The position numbers were made by a program, and so were the translations under genes. This document shows positions 51,655-61,025 of a stretch of 64,000 nt of DNA, piece after piece (positions within the stretch are counted from its first letter, which is position 1; every line of letters starts with the position of its first letter). The notes beneath the pieces are model-generated. The model did not search any database. It saw nothing but the letters and a program-made list of their open reading frames with translations, and had not been told where the DNA came from. The stretch comes from Gammaproteobacteria bacterium (GTDB taxonomy: Bacteria > Pseudomonadota > Gammaproteobacteria > Xanthomonadales > SZUA-36), in assembly GCA_021772915.1 (NCBI GenBank), contig JAJFLB010000031.1, forward strand, positions 1 through 64,000. The letters run 5' to 3'.

Positions 51655-53562
51655 ATGAGTGAAGGTACATTCGGCAACCCGGAGATCGTAACTGTTGAAA
51701 CAGATGTGCTCATCGTGGGCGGCGGCATGGCTGCCTGTGGTGCCGCCTATGAGGCGGTGCGCTGGGCAGGTGATGACGTACGTATCACCATGGTAGACAA
51801 GGCTGCGCTGGATCGCTCAGGCGCGGTCGCCCAGGGGCTCTCAGCGATCAATACCTATCTTGGCGATAATTCACCTGAAGATTATTGCCGGATGGTGTCG
51901 GCGGACTTGATGGGCATTACCCGGGATGACCTGGTTTTTGACGTTGGTCGTCACGTAGATGATTCGGTCGAACTGTTCGAGGAGTGGGGTCTGCCCATCT
52001 GGAAGGACAAAAGCACCGAAGGTGTGGCTCTCAAGGATGGTGGTAAGCCAGTGCGCTCCGGCAAGTGGCAAATCATGATCAACGGTGAAAGTTACAAACC
52101 CATCGTTGCAGAGGCCGCCAAGAAAGCCCTGGGTATTGAAAACATTTATGAACGTGTGTTTATTGTCAAGTTGCTGCTTGATGCCAATAACGAAAACCAG
52201 ATTGCCGGTGCGGTCGGCTTCTCAGTGCGCGAACACAAACTTTATATTTTCCGTTGCAAGACCTGTCTGCTTGTGGCCGGCGGGGCTGTCAACGTGTTTC
52301 GGCCGCGATCCACTGGCGAAGGAATGGGGCGCACCTGGTATCCGGTCTGGAATGCCGGCTCCACCTATGCCATGGCGGCAGAGGTCGGTGCCGAAATGAC
52401 GATGATGGAAAACCGCTTCGTGCCCTGTCGTTTCAAGGATGGATATGGTCCGGTGGGTGCCTGGTTCCTGTTGTTCAAGTCGCAGGCGGTCAATGGCTTC
52501 GGCGAAAACTACATGGTCAAGAACGCCGACATGCTGAAAGATTTCGCACCCTACGACACCGCTGCGGTGATTCCGACCTGCTTGCGTAACCACGCCATGC
52601 TGAAGGAAATGAAGGATGGCCGAGGCCCTATCATGATGGATACGCCAACAGCCATGGCCAAACTGACCGAGAGCATGAGTCCAAAGGAGGTCAAGCACCT
52701 TGAATCCGAGGCCTGGGAGGATTTCCTGGATATGTGTATCGGCCAGGCGGGTGTGTGGGCTGGTTTGAACATAAGACCTGAAGAGACAGCTTCGGAACTG
52801 ATGCCGACCGAACCGTACTTGCTGGGTTCCCATTCAGGCTGTTGCGGTATTTGGGTCTCCGGCCCGGAGGACATTGCACCCGAAGAGTGGCAATGGGGAT
52901 ACAACCGCATGACAACAGTCAATGGTTTATTCACCGCGGGTGATGGCGTTGGAGCATCGGGTCACAAGTTCTCGTCCGGGTCACACGCTGAAGGTCGTAT
53001 TGCGGCTAAGAACATGGTTCGTTATGTGCGTGAGCACGCGGACCTTAGTCCAAAGATCAAAGGGGATATTGAGCAGATAACCGAAGAAATCTATCGACCC
53101 GTACGTACCTACCTGGAACACAAGGACAAGACGACGGCCGAAGACATTAATCCCAACTATATTATCCCCCAGCAGTACCAGATGCGGCTGCAAAAAATAA
53201 TGGATGAGTATGTCGCAGGTGTTTCCACTTACTACAATACCAACGGCAAGTTGCTGGATATGGGTTTGAACTACCTGGAGATGCTGAAAGAGGACAGTAA
53301 GCACTTACGTGCAAAGGATTTGCATGAATTGTTACGTGCCTGGGAAAACTATCACCGAACACGTACGGCTGAAACACATTTGCGGCACATCATGTTTCGT
53401 AAGGAAACACGTTATCCGGGCTTTTTCTATCGGGTCGACTATCCCGAACTGGACGATGCCAACTGGAAGGTGTTCGTCAACTCGAGAATGGATCCGGAAA
53501 CCGGTGACTGGGAACTCAAGAAGGTTCCGCACATAGACCTGGTCGAGAAACACTACGGGTAA
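51655..53562 (+). CDS. aprA: Adenylylsulfate reductase alpha subunit
   Basis: ETDVLIVGGGMAACGAAYEAVRWAG; RSGAVAQGLSAINTYLG; SGPEDIAPEEWQWGYNRMTTVNGLFTAGDGVGASGHKFSSGSHAEGRI. Confidence 0.97.
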   Translation: MSEGTFGNPEIVTVETDVLIVGGGMAACGAAYEAVRWAGDDVRITMVDKAALDRSGAVAQGLSAINTYLGDNSPEDYCRMVSADLMGITRDDLVFDVGRHVDDSVELFEEWGLPIWKDKSTEGVALKDGGKPVRSGKWQIMINGESYKPIVAEAAKKALGIENIYERVFIVKLLLDANNENQIAGAVGFSVREHKLYIFRCKTCLLVAGGAVNVFRPRSTGEGMGRTWYPVWNAGSTYAMAAEVGAEMTMMENRFVPCRFKDGYGPVGAWFLLFKSQAVNGFGENYMVKNADMLKDFAPYDTAAVIPTCLRNHAMLKEMKDGRGPIMMDTPTAMAKLTESMSPKEVKHLESEAWEDFLDMCIGQAGVWAGLNIRPEETASELMPTEPYLLGSHSGCCGIWVSGPEDIAPEEWQWGYNRMTTVNGLFTAGDGVGASGHKFSSGSHAEGRIAAKNMVRYVREHADLSPKIKGDIEQITEEIYRPVRTYLEHKDKTTAEDINPNYIIPQQYQMRLQKIMDEYVAGVSTYYNTNGKLLDMGLNYLEMLKEDSKHLRAKDLHELLRAWENYHRTRTAETHLRHIMFRKETRYPGFFYRVDYPELDDANWKVFVNSRMDPETGDWELKKVPHIDLVEKHYG

Positions 53563-53569
53563 GTCTGCA

Positions 53570-54475
53570 ATGCCGCAAACGGGGTTCCGGTCTTCCGGTC
53601 CTGAGCAGGAGGTTGAGCTGGATATTTTCGACGGTGTTCGCCAGTCCGATGGCAACCCGGTTGAGCCCGTCCGTCTACAAAGTACGGATAGCTTTTGTTT
53701 TTCCTGTCACCCCACGGTTACCTGCTGGAATCGCTGCTGCCACAACGCCGATGTCACACTGACCCCGGCTGATATCCTGATGCTGACCAGAAAGCTGGCG
53801 ATCGAACCGGCTGAATTCCTTGCTCAATACACCGTCCCGGATAACTGGGAAAAATCTGATCTGCCAGTTGCCAAGTTACGCACGGACGGGCAGGCAGCTG
53901 AGGGTGCTTGTGTGTTTCTTGCCGGTGATGAGGGCTGTGGTGTATATGACGCCCGACCTGCGACCTGTCGTTATTACCCTCTGGGGCTGGCGTCGATAAA
54001 AATGATGGGTGCGCAGAAAAAGGAAGATTTTTATTTCCTGGTCAGGGAATCCCATTGCCGGGGTCATAAGGAAGACAGGCAGCAAACGGTGGCAGAATTT
54101 CGCACCGAGCAGGACCTCGAAACCCTTGATGAGATTAATCGTGCCTGGATCGACATCATGATGAAAATGACATCCTGGAGGTCTGTCGGTGGTCCAAATG
54201 CCAAAAAAGTAAGCAAGCAAACAAAACAAATGTTTTTCATGGTCTCAACGGATGTCACGACATTTCGCCGGTTTGTATTTGAATCCAGGTTCCTCGAAAC
54301 CTATGCGATTGATGAAGAAACCATTGAGGATCTGCGGACCGACGACATTTCATTGTTGCAACTGGGTTTTGACTGGCTCAAAAACGTTCTTTTCAACGAG
54401 CAGACCATCAATATGAAAGAAGACGTCCTCAAGGCAGCAATTGCCAGGGGTCGGTCAGATATGGGTGCAACCTGA
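53570..54475 (+). CDS. YkgJ-like cysteine-cluster (Zn/Fe-chelating) protein
   Basis: CFSCHPTVTCWNRCCHNADVTLTPADILMLTRKL...GCGVYDARPATCRYYPLG. Confidence 0.85.
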   Translation: MPQTGFRSSGPEQEVELDIFDGVRQSDGNPVEPVRLQSTDSFCFSCHPTVTCWNRCCHNADVTLTPADILMLTRKLAIEPAEFLAQYTVPDNWEKSDLPVAKLRTDGQAAEGACVFLAGDEGCGVYDARPATCRYYPLGLASIKMMGAQKKEDFYFLVRESHCRGHKEDRQQTVAEFRTEQDLETLDEINRAWIDIMMKMTSWRSVGGPNAKKVSKQTKQMFFMVSTDVTTFRRFVFESRFLETYAIDEETIEDLRTDDISLLQLGFDWLKNVLFNEQTINMKEDVLKAAIARGRSDMGAT

Positions 54476-54551
54476 CCCTGCGGTATTGACATTCTCGTCA
54501 AGACCTTGGAATGTGTGCCCCATCGAAACATTGCATACGGAAAGCAGGAAA

Positions 54552-56036
54552 ATGCCGAATCAAACAAGCAACCCACTAAATTTAGAAAACCCTAATTTGT
54601 TCAGGACACAGGCATATATCGACGGTGCCTGGGCAGATGCTGATGACGGCTCCTCTTTTGAAGTCAATAATCCGGCGGACGGGGAGGTTTTGACCACCGT
54701 TCCCGACCAGGGTGTGGCGGAGACGCGCCGTGCCATCCAGGCAGCCAATGTCGCCTGGCCTGCCTGGCGTGACAAAACCGCCAAGGAACGGGCAGTGATC
54801 TTGCGACGTTGGTTCACGCTGATGATCGATAACAAGGACGATCTGGCAAAGCTGATGACAGCCGAGCAGGGAAAACCGTTGGCAGAGGCTACCGGCGAGG
54901 TTATTTATGGTGCCTCGTTTGTCGAGTGGTTTGCCGAGGAGGGCAAACGGGTCTATGGCGATGTGATCCCCACGCACATGAGTGACCGGCGACTCATTGT
55001 TATCAAGCAATCGGTTGGTGTCGTTGCGTGTATCACGCCGTGGAACTTCCCAAATGCCATGATAACCCGTAAGGCTGCACCGGCGCTGGCGGCGGGTTGT
55101 TCAATCGTCATTAAGCCAGCCAGGGAAACACCCCTGTCTGCATTGGCGATGGCCGAACTTGCAGAGCAGGCCGGCATCCCCGCGGGCGTGTTTAACATTG
55201 TCACCACGACCCACTCAAGAGATGTTGGGGTAGAGTTGACCGAAAGCCCGTTGGTACGCAAGTTCTCTTTTACCGGCTCCACCGGCGTGGGCAAACTGTT
55301 GATAAGACAATGCGCTTCCACAGTGAAACAAGTTTCCATGGAGTTGGGTGGCAATGCACCGTTTATCGTATTTGATGATGCGGATATTGACTCGGCGGTC
55401 AAAGGGGCGATCACATCCAAGTACCGCAACGCCGGCCAGACCTGTGTATGTGCCAACCGGTTTTATGTGCAAGATGCGATTTATGACGAATTTGTTGAAA
55501 AATTCACTGCAGCGGTACAAGAACTCAAGGTAGGCCGCGGTGAGGCCGCCGGGGTGAACATTGGGCCGTTGATTTCTGAAGACGCAGTTGAAAAAGTGGA
55601 AGAGTTGCTCGCAGATTCAACGGCAAAGGGGGCTAAAGTGGTTGAAGGAGGCCAACGCCATGCAATGGGTGGTCAGTTTTACCAGCCAACGGTGGTTGTA
55701 GACGTTACGGCCGATATGGAGTTTGCGCGAGAGGAAATATTTGGTCCGGTGGCGCCTGTATTTCGTTTCGAGAGCGAGCAGGAAGTGATTGAGCTGGCCA
55801 ATGCCACCGAGTTTGGACTGGCCGCATACTTCTACGCCCGTGACCTGGGGCGTGTATGGCGAGTGGCTGAAGGGCTGGAATACGGCATGGTTTGCATCAA
55901 TGACGGCATCCTGTCCAATGAGATATCTCCCTTTGGCGGGGTAAAAGAATCCGGCAGTGGCCGAGAGGGGTCCAAGTACGGCATCGATGAGTTCATAGAG
56001 ATAAAGACCATTACCATGGCTGGACTGAATTCCTAA
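54552..56036 (+). CDS. NAD(P)-dependent succinate-semialdehyde dehydrogenase-like aldehyde dehydrogenase
   Basis: GVVACITPWNFPNAMITRKAAPALAAGCSIVIKPA; FTGSTGVGK; ELGGNAPFIVFDDAD; NAGQTCVCANRFYVQ. Confidence 0.92.
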   Translation: MPNQTSNPLNLENPNLFRTQAYIDGAWADADDGSSFEVNNPADGEVLTTVPDQGVAETRRAIQAANVAWPAWRDKTAKERAVILRRWFTLMIDNKDDLAKLMTAEQGKPLAEATGEVIYGASFVEWFAEEGKRVYGDVIPTHMSDRRLIVIKQSVGVVACITPWNFPNAMITRKAAPALAAGCSIVIKPARETPLSALAMAELAEQAGIPAGVFNIVTTTHSRDVGVELTESPLVRKFSFTGSTGVGKLLIRQCASTVKQVSMELGGNAPFIVFDDADIDSAVKGAITSKYRNAGQTCVCANRFYVQDAIYDEFVEKFTAAVQELKVGRGEAAGVNIGPLISEDAVEKVEELLADSTAKGAKVVEGGQRHAMGGQFYQPTVVVDVTADMEFAREEIFGPVAPVFRFESEQEVIELANATEFGLAAYFYARDLGRVWRVAEGLEYGMVCINDGILSNEISPFGGVKESGSGREGSKYGIDEFIEIKTITMAGLNS

Positions 56037-56053
56037 TTAAGTAGTTCGAGAAA

Positions 56054-57286
56054 ATGAACAAGCTGGATATAGAATTTGTTCGCAGCCAGTTCCCCGCGTT
56101 TGCCGAGAACTCGTTGCAGGGTTTTGTGCATTTCGAGAACGCCGGGGGCTCCTATGCCTGTGGACAGGTTGTTGATCTATTGCATAGCTATTACCGGGAA
56201 ACCAAGGTGCAACCCTACTATGGGTTTGAGCCCTCTCGCAGAGCCGGTGAGCAAATGGACCAATCCCGGACCAGGCTGGCGCGCTGGCTAAATGTAGAAA
56301 CGGACGAGGTGCACTTTGGCGCCTCGACCTCGCAAAACACATATGTCGTTGCCCAGGCACTACGCCAACATCTCAAGGTGGGTGACGAAATCATTGTCAC
56401 CAACCAGGATCACGAGGCAAACATTGGCGCGTGGCGCAGATTGGAGGCCGATGGCATTGTTATACGTGAGTGGCAGGTTGACCCGCTTAGCGGGGCGTTG
56501 GATAGCGCCGACCTCGAGAAATTGTTGAGCGAGCGTACCCGCATGGTGGCGTTTACCCACTGCTCAAACATTGTTGGCAGCATGCACCCGGTGCGTGAGT
56601 GGACCGACCAAATTCACGCGGCAGGCGCCATTGCCATTGTTGACGGGGTTTCTTACGCTGGCCACGGTCTGCCGGATGTTGCTGCGTTGGGTGCTGACAT
56701 CTATTTGTTTTCGCTTTACAAGGTTTACGGGCCACACCTGGGTGTCATGGTGATGCGCAAGGCCCTGAATGAGCGACTGCCCAACCAGGGGCATTTCTTT
56801 AACGAGAATCACAGCACTGACCGGTTTACTCCAGCTGGACCGGATCACGCCCAGATAGCAGCAGTTAACGGGGTTGTTGATTACCTGGAAGCTATTTACA
56901 CCCATCATTTTGACGAACCGAAAATGACAGCGGCCCGCAAAGCAACGGCGGTCCGAGAATTATTTCAGCAGGCGGAGCGCAAAAACTTGCAAGCTCTGCT
57001 GGGGTTTCTTGCCGGCCATCCGAAAACTCGATTGCTGGGGAGCGACAGCACCGAGAATCGTGCACCAACCGTGTCAATTTCCATTGTCGATCAAACACCA
57101 GATGAGCTGGCAAAAAAGCTGGCGGAAGATAAGCTTGGTTTAGGTGTGGGGCATTTCTATGCCTACCGCTTGATCGAGGCATTGGGTATCAATACCGATG
57201 AGGGCGTGCTGCGTGCTTCGTTTGTGCACTACACGACCGAAGAAGAGGTTAATCGGTTGATTGAAGCACTTGATCAACACCTTTAA
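56054..57286 (+). CDS. Aminotransferase class V-fold protein, cysteine desulfurase-like but apparently without the catalytic Cys
   Basis: VDGVSYAGHGLPDVAALGADIYLFSLYKVYGPHLGVM (PLP Lys retained); GVGHFYAYRL where class II desulfurases have a Cys. Confidence 0.85.
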   Translation: MNKLDIEFVRSQFPAFAENSLQGFVHFENAGGSYACGQVVDLLHSYYRETKVQPYYGFEPSRRAGEQMDQSRTRLARWLNVETDEVHFGASTSQNTYVVAQALRQHLKVGDEIIVTNQDHEANIGAWRRLEADGIVIREWQVDPLSGALDSADLEKLLSERTRMVAFTHCSNIVGSMHPVREWTDQIHAAGAIAIVDGVSYAGHGLPDVAALGADIYLFSLYKVYGPHLGVMVMRKALNERLPNQGHFFNENHSTDRFTPAGPDHAQIAAVNGVVDYLEAIYTHHFDEPKMTAARKATAVRELFQQAERKNLQALLGFLAGHPKTRLLGSDSTENRAPTVSISIVDQTPDELAKKLAEDKLGLGVGHFYAYRLIEALGINTDEGVLRASFVHYTTEEEVNRLIEALDQHL

Positions 57287-57432
57287 ACCGAACCCGCCTG
57301 TCCCCCAAAAGAGCGACAAGCATTCTTTGGTGATTTGCCTCGGTAAAACGGTTATCCTTGCGTTTGTTACTCCTTGAAAGAACACTGGCCCAGCCGAGGC
57401 AACGGGGACACGGAGACTAATTGGCATCAGCA

Positions 57433-59217
57433 ATGAAGCCCACCAACACAAATAACCCGAACCACTTTCACAAGGTGGTGGATTGCCAGTGGGCGTGTCC
57501 GGCACACACAGATGTGCCCGAGTACATTCGTAAGATCGCCCAGGGCGACTTCACCCAGGCGTATATGCTCAACCGGGAAAGCAATATTTTCCCAGGCATC
57601 CTCGGGCGTGTTTGCGACCGTCCCTGTGAACCTGCCTGCCGGCGTGGACGCACTAACCAAAAACCTGTGGCCATCTGCCGCTTAAAGCGTGTTGCTGCAG
57701 ATCACCGCGGTGACATCAGTGCGCACATGCCGATTATTCCCAAGAACAAAAATGGCAAGAGGGTTGCCCTCATCGGGGCCGGGTGTGCGTCACTGGCGGT
57801 CGCCAACGACCTGATGCCGATTGGTTATGAATGCACCATTTTTGAGGCTTTGAAAGAACCCGGTGGGTTGATGCGATCAAACATTCCTTCTTTCCGCCTG
57901 CCTGCGAACGTGCTCAATGAAGAAATAAACGCCATCGTCGACATGGGTGCAGACCTGCGCTTGAATCACCCCATTGAGAGCATGAAAAGCCTGCTGGCCG
58001 AAGGATATGATGCGGTTTTTGTTGGCACCGGGGCACCCAAAGGCAAGGAGCTGAAGCTTCCCGGAAGAGAGGAAGCAACGGCCAATATCCACATCGGCAT
58101 CACCTGGCTGGAGTCCGTTGCTTTTGGGCACCTTGACGCGATCGGTAAACGCGTACTAATCATTGGTGTCGGCAACACGGCGATGGACTGTTGCAGAACC
58201 TCTCTGCGACTGGGTGCCAAAGACGTCAAGGTCATGGCACGAAAACCAAGAGATTTTTTTAAAGCCTCGGACTGGGAACTGGAAGACGCCGAAGAAGAAA
58301 ATGTTGAAATCATAGTTAACCATTCGCCCAAGGAATTTGTACTTGAAGATGGGCGTTTGGTGGGTATGAAGTTTGAACAGGTGGAATACGACATTGAATA
58401 CGGCCGGATCGTAAACCAGTGGACCACTGGCGAAATAGTGGTTCCCTGCGATGACGTAATTCTGGCCATCGGTCAGGAAAATGCATTCCCGTGGATTGAA
58501 CGAGACCTGGGGATGGAGTTTGACCAATGGGAAGTGCCGGTGGTGGATGAAACGACTTTTGAATCAACTCTGCCAGGCGTATTTTTTGGTGGTGATTCGG
58601 CCTTCGGGCCAAAGAACATCATTTGGGCCGTTGAACACGGACACCAGGCCGCGATTTCCATCCACCGACACTGTCAGGGTAAAGCCCTGACAGAGCGATT
58701 GCCGGTGTTGATGAATCTGGGCAGTCGCAAGATGGGGATGCACGAGTGGAGTTTCTCCAATGATTTTGACCCGGCTGCGCGGCGCAAGATGGAACATGTT
58801 GAACTTGACCAAAGGTTCAAGGACCTGACCACGGAAGTAGAGCTGGGTTTTACCGCCGAGCAGGCACAGCAAGAGGTTGAGCGCTGTTTGAACTGTGATA
58901 TACAAACGGTGTTTTTTGATTCCCTGTGTATCGAATGTGATGCCTGCCTGGATATCTGTCCGACCCAATGCCTGACCATCACGACCAACGCTGACAAGGG
59001 TGACTTGTTCGGACAATTGAGAGCACCGCGCCGGGAGCCGGAGCAGCCGCTGTACGTTTCTGAGCCACTGAAACAGACCACCCGGGTCATGGTCAAGGAT
59101 GAGAACCTGTGCTTACATTGCAGTCTGTGTGCCGAGCGCTGCCCCACGGCAGCCTGGGATATGCAAAAGTCCGGGTTTGAATTTCCGCGCGCCATTGACC
59201 ACAACGGAACAAGCTAA
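57433..59217 (+). CDS. GltD-like FAD/NAD(P) oxidoreductase with C-terminal ferredoxin domains
   Basis: CDRPCEPACRRGRTNQKPVAICRLKR; RVALIGAGCASLAVANDL; CIECDACLDICPTQCL and CLHCSLCAERCPTAAW. Confidence 0.92.
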   Translation: MKPTNTNNPNHFHKVVDCQWACPAHTDVPEYIRKIAQGDFTQAYMLNRESNIFPGILGRVCDRPCEPACRRGRTNQKPVAICRLKRVAADHRGDISAHMPIIPKNKNGKRVALIGAGCASLAVANDLMPIGYECTIFEALKEPGGLMRSNIPSFRLPANVLNEEINAIVDMGADLRLNHPIESMKSLLAEGYDAVFVGTGAPKGKELKLPGREEATANIHIGITWLESVAFGHLDAIGKRVLIIGVGNTAMDCCRTSLRLGAKDVKVMARKPRDFFKASDWELEDAEEENVEIIVNHSPKEFVLEDGRLVGMKFEQVEYDIEYGRIVNQWTTGEIVVPCDDVILAIGQENAFPWIERDLGMEFDQWEVPVVDETTFESTLPGVFFGGDSAFGPKNIIWAVEHGHQAAISIHRHCQGKALTERLPVLMNLGSRKMGMHEWSFSNDFDPAARRKMEHVELDQRFKDLTTEVELGFTAEQAQQEVERCLNCDIQTVFFDSLCIECDACLDICPTQCLTITTNADKGDLFGQLRAPRREPEQPLYVSEPLKQTTRVMVKDENLCLHCSLCAERCPTAAWDMQKSGFEFPRAIDHNGTS

Positions 59218-61025
59218 TGCCAGAAAGCCGGGTAAACGATTTCGTTTTAAAGATCGCCACGGTAAATGGTACCGGCTCCGCCAGTGCCAACAGCCTGCTG
59301 ATGAAGGCCCTGTTTCGCATGGGATTGCCGATAACGGGTAAAAACCTGTTCCCATCGAATATCCAGGGGCTACCGACCTGGTATGAAATACGCGCCAATC
59401 ATCGCGGTTATATGTCCCGATCCGGGCGGGTGGACGTCATGGTGGCCATGAATGCCCAGACCTATCAGCGTGACCTGGCAGAAGTCAGCCCCGGTGGTTT
59501 CCTGATATATGACTCCACCTGGCCGCGTGAGCGCGAACTGACCCGCGATGACATCACCGTACTCGGGGTGCCGTTGGCCAAGCTTTGCAACAAGCATTTC
59601 AGGAAGGCCAGGGTGCGTATCCTGATGAAAAATGTAGCCTACGTGGGTGTCTTATCTGCTTTGCTGGGTATAGACACGCGTATTTTACGAGCCTTGCTGG
59701 AAGAGACCTTTGCCAGCAAAACCGAGTTGGTGGAGAGTAATCTGCAAGCCATCAATCTCGGTTACAAGTACGCCACTGACAACTTCACCTGTCCGCTTCC
59801 CGTGCGTGCTGAAGCAATGGGTGATAACAAGGACTATGTCCTGATGGATGGTAATGCTGCTGCTGGCCTGGGTTGTGTGTATGCCGGAGCCACCGTGGGT
59901 GCGTGGTATCCGATCACTCCATCAACCTCGTTAATGGACAGTTTTAATTTCTATTGCAATATGTTTCGCACAGACAAGAGTAGTGGTGACAAGAACTATT
60001 GCATCGTGCAAGCCGAGGATGAACTGGCGGCGGCGGGTATTGTTTTGGGTGCCAACTGGGTCGGTGCACGGGCGTTTACCCCGACCTCTGGTCCCGGCAT
60101 TTCGCTGATGAGTGAGTTTATCGGTTTCGCTTACTATGCTGAGATACCATCGGTATTTTTTGATGTGCAGCGGGTCGGGCCATCCACCGGCATGCCCACG
60201 CGGACACAGCAATGCGACATTATGTTGTGTGCCTTTGCTTCACATGGTGACACGATGCACCCGTTACTGTTGCCGGCAAATCCGGGCGAGTGTTTTGAAA
60301 TGGCAGTCGCGGCCTTTGATCTTGCGGAACACCTGCAAACCCCGGTTTTTGTTCTTTCCGATCTTGATATTGGTATGAATGACTGGATGATTCCGGAACT
60401 GAAGTGGGATGACGGCTACCGACCGGACCGAGGCAAGGTGTTACAAGCAGAAGATGTTGAGAAGCTCGAGAAATTCTATCGTTATCTTGATACCGACGGT
60501 GACGGTATCGCAGCGCGCACCCTCCCTGGAGACCATCCCAAGGGTGCTTATTTCACGCGTGGGTCAGGACATAACAGACTGGGTGCCTACACTGAGAACG
60601 AGGACGAATACAAAGAAATTATTGATCGTCTTATGGTTAAGTGGGAAACCGCCAAGAAGCTGATACCTGAACCCAGATTGAAGCCGGCAAAAAAGAAGAC
60701 AAGCATTGGTATTATTGCTTATGGAAGTTCCGACGGCGCAGTTTTGGAAGCACTGGACCACTTGCGCACGGAGGACATCCACGCAGATTACCTACGTGTT
60801 TTGGGTTTTCCGTTCAATGGTAAAGTCAGTGAGTTCGTGGAGGACCATGAAACCGTGTTTGTGGTTGAGCAGAATCGTGATGGGCAATTGCGGACACTGC
60901 TTATCCTGGAAACGAACACGGATGCTGCAAAACTGATTCCGGTCTTGCACTACAACGGCATGCCCATTCCGAGCCAGTGTGTCATAGAAGGCGTGAGCAA
61001 GCACTTGGATACGGAGGCCGCATGA
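59217..61025 (+). CDS. korA: 2-oxoacid:ferredoxin oxidoreductase gamma-alpha fusion subunit
   Basis: N-terminal gamma-like domain then GATVGAWYPITPSTSLMDSFNFY...VQAEDELAAAGIVLGANWVGARAFTPTSGPGISLMSEFIGFAYYAEIP. Confidence 0.9.
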   Translation: MPESRVNDFVLKIATVNGTGSASANSLLMKALFRMGLPITGKNLFPSNIQGLPTWYEIRANHRGYMSRSGRVDVMVAMNAQTYQRDLAEVSPGGFLIYDSTWPRERELTRDDITVLGVPLAKLCNKHFRKARVRILMKNVAYVGVLSALLGIDTRILRALLEETFASKTELVESNLQAINLGYKYATDNFTCPLPVRAEAMGDNKDYVLMDGNAAAGLGCVYAGATVGAWYPITPSTSLMDSFNFYCNMFRTDKSSGDKNYCIVQAEDELAAAGIVLGANWVGARAFTPTSGPGISLMSEFIGFAYYAEIPSVFFDVQRVGPSTGMPTRTQQCDIMLCAFASHGDTMHPLLLPANPGECFEMAVAAFDLAEHLQTPVFVLSDLDIGMNDWMIPELKWDDGYRPDRGKVLQAEDVEKLEKFYRYLDTDGDGIAARTLPGDHPKGAYFTRGSGHNRLGAYTENEDEYKEIIDRLMVKWETAKKLIPEPRLKPAKKKTSIGIIAYGSSDGAVLEALDHLRTEDIHADYLRVLGFPFNGKVSEFVEDHETVFVVEQNRDGQLRTLLILETNTDAAKLIPVLHYNGMPIPSQCVIEGVSKHLDTEAA

